A DNA stretch of 64,000 nucleotides, taken from JAOPZW01 sp963806015. GTDB lineage: Bacteria; Actinomycetota; Thermoleophilia; Solirubrobacterales; Solirubrobacteraceae. A model generated the notes under the pieces. The model was not told the DNA's origin. It ran no database searches and was given only the letters and a program-made list of their open reading frames with translations. Both the position numbers and the translations under genes were made by a program. Positions 60,431-64,000 of the stretch are shown here, one piece after another. Position 1 is the first letter of the stretch. Each line of letters begins with the position of its first letter. Where the stretch lies: contig CAWDWM010000002.1 of the NCBI GenBank assembly GCA_963806015.1, positions 782,309-846,308 of the forward strand, in the 5' to 3' direction.

Positions 60431-61402
60431 CTAGTCGTCTCGGAGATTCAGGCCGCGCGCGTGCAACGTCTCGATCACTTCGTCGATCGACTTCTTGCCG
60501 AAGTTCGGGATCGCGTTGAGCTCGCCCTCGGACTTCGAGATGAGGTCGCCGACGGTCTGGATGCCGGCGCGCTTGAGGCAGTTGTAGGAGCGCACGCCGA
60601 GCTCGAGCTCCTCGATGAGGATGTCGTGCATCGGCCCGGCGGGACCGCCGCCGCCGTTGAGCGCGCCCGCGCCGTCGCCCTCGAGCTGCCCGGCGGGGCC
60701 GGCGCGCAGCTCCTCGATGCGGTCGGCGTCCGTGAAGATCGCCAGCTGGGCGATGAGGATCTCGGCGGCCTCGCGCAGCGCTGCCTGCGGGTCGATCGAC
60801 CCGTCGGTCTCGATGTCGAGCGTGAGCTTGTCGTAGTCGGTGCGCTGCCCGACGCGCGCCTGCTCGACGGCGTAGGCGACGCGCCGCACCGGCGAGAAGA
60901 TCGAGTCGATCGGGATGACGCCGATCGGCTGGTCGGGCGACTTGTTGTCCTCCGACGGGCGATAGCCGCGGCCACGGCCGATCGTGAGGTAGAGCTCGAG
61001 CTTGGTCTTCTTCTCGAGCGTGGCGATGTGGACGTCGGGGTTGAGGATCTCGACGCCGGCGGGCAGATCGATGTCCGCCGCCGTGATCTCGCCGGGGCCG
61101 GTGACCACCAGCGGCGCCTCGACCTCGCTGGCGTCGGAGTGCATGCGGCACACGATGCCCTTGAGGTTGAGCACGATGTCCGTCACGTCCTCCGTGACGC
61201 CCTTGATCGTCGAGAACTCGTGGGCGACGCCCTCGATGCGCACGCTCGTCACGGCCGCGCCGGCCAGCGAGCTCAGCAGCACCCGCCGCAGCGAGTTGCC
61301 GAACGTGTAGCCAAAGCCGCGGTCCAGCGGCTCGATGGCAAACGAGCCGCGGTTGTCCTCCACGTGTTCGGAGGTGATGCGGGGGATCTGGAAGTCGAGC
61401 AT
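60431..61402 (-). CDS. rpoA: RNA polymerase alpha subunit
   Basis: A 323-aa assembly subunit. The N-terminal domain has YTFGNSLRRVLLSSLAGAAV and GVTEDVTDIVLNLKG; the linker is extended by a Gly/Pro stretch (GALNGGGGPAGPMH); the C-terminal domain has LGVRSYNCLKRAGIQTVGDL and IPNFGKKSIDEVIETL, which binds UP elements and activators. ATG with AGGA upstream. Confidence 0.98.
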   Translation of the reverse strand: MLDFQIPRITSEHVEDNRGSFAIEPLDRGFGYTFGNSLRRVLLSSLAGAAVTSVRIEGVAHEFSTIKGVTEDVTDIVLNLKGIVCRMHSDASEVEAPLVVTGPGEITAADIDLPAGVEILNPDVHIATLEKKTKLELYLTIGRGRGYRPSEDNKSPDQPIGVIPIDSIFSPVRRVAYAVEQARVGQRTDYDKLTLDIETDGSIDPQAALREAAEILIAQLAIFTDADRIEELRAGPAGQLEGDGAGALNGGGGPAGPMHDILIEELELGVRSYNCLKRAGIQTVGDLISKSEGELNAIPNFGKKSIDEVIETLHARGLNLRDD

Positions 61403-61494
61403 CGGGGGTCCTGACTGTCGTTTCACTGCGCGCCGCGCGAAGAGAGGTGCTGCGGCGGCGCGCTTCGGGTGTGTCTGATTGGCCTGCGGTGTTT

Positions 61495-62115
61495 CTACTT
61501 CGAGTACAGCTCGACGATGAGCTGCTCCTGCACCGGCGTCGTGATCTCACGACGCTCGGGCTTGCGCAGCACCTTGGCGGTGAGCGCGTCATGGTCCGCC
61601 TGCAGCCAGGCCGGAACCTGGGCGGTCAGCTCGGTGGCGTCGCGGATGACCGCGTCCGCTCCGGTGCCGACCTTGACGGCGATGACGTCGCCGTCGCGAA
61701 CCTGATAGCTGGGGATGTCCACGCGCCGGCCGTTGATGGTCCAGTGGCCGTGGCGGACGAGCTGGCGCGCCTGGCGCCGCGAGGCGGCGAAGCCGAGGCG
61801 CACGAGGACGTTGTCGAAGCGGCGCTCGAGCAGCGTGAGGAGGTTCTCGCCCGTGATGCCCTCCTGGCGGGAGGCGCGGTCGTAGTAGCGGGCGAACTGC
61901 TTCTCGAGCACGCCGTAGTACCGCTTGGCCTTCTGCTTCTCACGCAGCTGCACGCGGTACTCCGACTGCTTCTGGCGGCCGCGTCCGTGGTCGCCCGGCG
62001 GATAGGCGCGGCGTTCGACGCCGCACTTGTCGGTGAGGCAGCGCTCGCCCTTGAGGAAGAGCTTCTGGCCCTCGCGACGGCACTGCTTGCACTGGGCACC
62101 GGTATCTCTAGCCAT
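61495..62115 (-). CDS. rpsD: 30S ribosomal protein S4
   Basis: A 206-aa primary 16S-binding protein. The N-terminus keeps four Cys (CKQCRREGQ and CLTDKCG), the zinc-binding C+ form. An S4 RNA-binding domain follows (ARQLVRHGHWTINGRRVDI). It is separated from rpoA by about 90 nt, longer than the other gaps in the operon. Confidence 0.98.
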   Translation of the reverse strand: MARDTGAQCKQCRREGQKLFLKGERCLTDKCGVERRAYPPGDHGRGRQKQSEYRVQLREKQKAKRYYGVLEKQFARYYDRASRQEGITGENLLTLLERRFDNVLVRLGFAASRRQARQLVRHGHWTINGRRVDIPSYQVRDGDVIAVKVGTGADAVIRDATELTAQVPAWLQADHDALTAKVLRKPERREITTPVQEQLIVELYSK

Positions 62116-62126
62116 CTGCTTCTACC

Positions 62127-62522
62127 TCAGACGCGGCGCCGCTTGCGAGGGCGGCAACCGTTGTGGGCCTGCGGGGTGACGTCCTTGACGCCGGTGACCT
62201 CCAAGCCGGCGGCCTGCAGGGAGCGGATCGCCGTTTCACGGCCCGAACCCGGGCCCTTGACGAAGACCTCGACCTTCTGCAGGCCCTGCTCGATGCCCTT
62301 GCGCGCCGCGGCATCCGCGGTGACCTGAGCGGCGAACGGCGTCGACTTGCGCGAGCCCTTGAAGCCGGCGCCGCCGGCGGACTCCCACGCGATCACGTTG
62401 CCCTCACGATCGGTCAGGGACACGATCGTGTTGTTGAAACTGGTTTTGATGTGGGCCTGGCCGATCGGGATGTTCTTCTTCGGCTTGCGGCGGCCGCTGC
62501 GGGGGCGCTTCGGTGCGGGCAT
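62127..62522 (-). CDS. rpsK: 30S ribosomal protein S11
   Basis: A 131-aa platform protein with GQAHIKTSFNNTIVSLTDREG and the C-terminal GVKDVTPQAHNGCRPRKRRR. The length is normal. It lies between rpsM and rpsD with short gaps, as usual. Confidence 0.98.
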   Translation of the reverse strand: MPAPKRPRSGRRKPKKNIPIGQAHIKTSFNNTIVSLTDREGNVIAWESAGGAGFKGSRKSTPFAAQVTADAAARKGIEQGLQKVEVFVKGPGSGRETAIRSLQAAGLEVTGVKDVTPQAHNGCRPRKRRRV

Positions 62523-62530
62523 TCAGTCCT

Positions 62531-62914
62531 TTACTTCTTGGTGGCCTTCTTCTTGCCCGCGACCTGCATGCGCTTGGGGCCCTTGCGCGTGCGAGCGTTG
62601 TTCTTCGTGTTCTGTCCGTGAACCGGCAGGCCGCGACGATGCCGCAGCCCGCGATAGCAGCCGATCTCCATCAGGCGCTTGATGTTCTGGGAGCGCTCGC
62701 GGCGCAGGTCGCCTTCGACCGTCAGCTCGGAGTCGATCAGGTCGCGAAGCTTCGAGACCTCTTCGTCGGTGAGCTCGCGCACGTACGTGTCGCGGTTGAT
62801 GCCGGCCTCGTCCAGAAGCCGGTTGGCGGTCGGGCGGCCGATGCCGTAGATGTAGGTCATCCCGACCTCGACGCGCTTGTTCAGTGGGATGTTGATCCCT
62901 GCGATGCGTGCCAT
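62531..62914 (-). CDS. rpsM: 30S ribosomal protein S13
   Basis: A 127-aa head protein: MARIAGINIPLNKRVEVGMT, YIYGIGRPTANRLLDEAGI and GLRHRRGLPVHGQNTKNNAR. The lysine-rich C-terminal tail (GKKKATKK) contacts tRNA. It follows rpmJ by 8 nt. Confidence 0.98.
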   Translation of the reverse strand: MARIAGINIPLNKRVEVGMTYIYGIGRPTANRLLDEAGINRDTYVRELTDEEVSKLRDLIDSELTVEGDLRRERSQNIKRLMEIGCYRGLRHRRGLPVHGQNTKNNARTRKGPKRMQVAGKKKATKK

Positions 62915-62922
62915 CGGACTTG

Positions 62923-63036
62923 CTACCCCTGACGCTGCTTGTGACGCGGGTTCTCACAGATCACGAGTACGACGCCATGGCGGCGGATGATCTTGCACTT
63001 CTCGCACATCGGCCTGACCGACGGTCGTACCTTCAT
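62923..63036 (-). CDS. rpmJ: 50S ribosomal protein L36
   Basis: A 37-aa protein: MKVRPSVRPMCEKCKIIRRH, then a Cys and the tail NPRHKQRQG, giving the zinc-binding three-Cys-one-His form. AAAGGGA precedes the ATG. It is the first gene of the operon in this window: no infA, map, adk or secY lies upstream, because the divergent gene begins 160 nt away. Confidence 0.97.
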   Translation of the reverse strand: MKVRPSVRPMCEKCKIIRRHGVVLVICENPRHKQRQG

Positions 63037-63197
63037 GATCCCTTTCGGCTCGGTGACCAGCGAACCGGCTCTGGCCGCCGTCGAGGCTGCCGCTACCGGT
63101 CGCGGACGCGCGCTCACGCCGAACGGCGCTTTGCGCGGAGATAACAAAGATAGCAAAGGGGTGCCCACCGCCTTGCGCCGATACGTACGGTACGCGC

Positions 63198-64000
63198 ATG
63201 GGTGATCACGACGACCTGCTGCACCGCCACCAACCCGGCCTGAAGTACGACTCGATGGAGCAGTACTTCTGCGACAGCGCGGCCGAATGGACCGACAACC
63301 CGGGCAATGCGCTGCGCCGCGCCGACACCGCGCACGCGCCCGGCGACCTGCTCGCCACCGGCGCCGAGCTCAAGCTCTCCTTCCTCGCGGCCACGCACTA
63401 CCCGGGTGGCCAGGAGGTGCGCGCCGACGACCGGATCGGCAATCCGAAGAAGAACTACCGCGAGCAGTACGTGGCGCTGCGCGCCAAGCGGCCCGACCTG
63501 CGCAACCACATGTACGGCCACGCCGTCGAGGCCGGCGGGCACCTGTGGCTGCAGTACTGGTTCTTCTACTTCTACAACGACTACAACCTGGCGCTCGGGA
63601 TCGGCCTGCACGAGGGCGACTGGGAGATGATCCAACTGCGCATCCACGACGGCGCGCCCGACCTCGCCGTCTACGCCCAGCACCGCCAGGCCGAGAAGCG
63701 CCCGTGGGCGCAGGTCGGCAAGGTCCCCGGCGACCCCAACCGGCCGATGGTCTACGTCGCCCGCGGCTCGCACGCCTCCTACTTCGAGCCCGGCTTCCAT
63801 CAGACCGAGGCGTGGTACGACCTGGCCGACGGCAAGCGCAACTCGCCGCGCACGACCCTGGAGATCGTCACCGACGACGATCCGCCGTGGATCGCCTGGC
63901 CCGGGGTGTGGGGCGACACCCGCGCGCGCATCGGCGGCATCGACCAGCCCAGCCCGCGGGGGCCGTCGGCGCATGAGCAGTGGAGCAACCCCGACGCCGC
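63198..64000 (+). CDS. Vps62-related protein, 5' part
   Basis: The frame is open to the right edge (267 codons seen). ATG start. Recognisable are HEGDWEMIQLRIHDG and MVYVARGSHASYFEPG, hallmarks of the Vps62-related family of unknown function, preceded by LWLQYWFFYFYNDYN. No signal peptide is seen. It is divergent from the ribosomal operon. Confidence 0.8.
   Translation, partial: MGDHDDLLHRHQPGLKYDSMEQYFCDSAAEWTDNPGNALRRADTAHAPGDLLATGAELKLSFLAATHYPGGQEVRADDRIGNPKKNYREQYVALRAKRPDLRNHMYGHAVEAGGHLWLQYWFFYFYNDYNLALGIGLHEGDWEMIQLRIHDGAPDLAVYAQHRQAEKRPWAQVGKVPGDPNRPMVYVARGSHASYFEPGFHQTEAWYDLADGKRNSPRTTLEIVTDDDPPWIAWPGVWGDTRARIGGIDQPSPRGPSAHEQWSNPDA

Overview
The window is very GC-rich (about 72%), with strong G/C preference at third codon positions, many GTG starts and dense head-to-tail gene overlaps. 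The protein complement suggests a soil actinobacterium of the class Thermoleophilia (Solirubrobacterales, Conexibacter/Solirubrobacter-like): a four-Cys S4, a Cys-containing L36, an ECF41 sigma factor, glycine-rich GT39 and GT2-GtrA glycosyltransferases, and NarL-type two-component genes. The lineage is an inference from protein character, not a database result.

Layout. 0.0-9.8 kb: the end of a flavin disulfide oxidoreductase, then a run of metabolic and stress genes (methyltransferase, fumarylacetoacetase, AlkA, YdcZ transporter, AcuI-like reductase, secreted protein, FUSC membrane protein, decayed FAD monooxygenase, catalase). 9.8-18.5 kb: trpS with a structured leader, an ECF41 sigma factor with a small partner, then a seven-gene overlapping catabolic operon (two beta-hydroxyacid dehydrogenases, MBL lactonase, double carboxymuconolactone-decarboxylase-like protein, cupin, alpha/beta hydrolase, SDR) read leftwards. 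18.6-26.3 kb: envelope glycosylation and signalling block (GT39, GT2-GtrA fusion, HAMP histidine kinase, OmpR regulator) with a class-V aminotransferase homologue that lacks its PLP lysine. 26.4-32.4 kb: broken aldo/keto reductase, Zn alcohol dehydrogenase, a NarL-type cluster of one kinase and three response regulators, a zinc-ribbon protein and tRNA-Pro(CGG). 32.4-34.3 kb: an unusual one-chain sigma factor joined to a zinc anti-sigma-like motif, a membrane segment and an exported 11-residue-repeat tail, overlapped by a small ORF. 34.4-41.7 kb: broken NIF3, small DNA-binding-like protein, acyl-CoA ligase, berberine-bridge oxidase, class-I aminotransferase, secreted Fn3-like protein. 42.0-43.1 kb: decayed IS110 element. 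43.3-52.4 kb: patatin, DacB, GNAT, DUF202 pair, ligA-surE, XRE regulator with membrane partner, class I aldolase. 52.4-54.1 kb: second decayed IS110 copy bracketed by inverted copies of a REP-like repeat. 54.1-58.2 kb: epimerase, aldo/keto reductase, methyltransferase, GNAT, secreted glycosidase-like protein. 58.2-63.0 kb: the ribosomal operon rpmJ-rpsM-rpsK-rpsD-rpoA-rplQ ending in truA, interrupted by an SMP-30 lactonase and a 168-nt near-perfect palindrome. 63.2 kb to the end: a partial Vps62-related gene.

The most unusual items are the sigma/anti-sigma/membrane/11-mer fusion, the 168-nt palindrome between the lactonase and truA, the lysine-less class-V aminotransferase, the REP-flanked IS110 copy with a candidate bridge-RNA hairpin, and several genes whose best ribosome-binding site points to a non-AUG/GUG/UUG start. 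All identifications rest on motif recognition by eye; no alignment, folding program or search was run.
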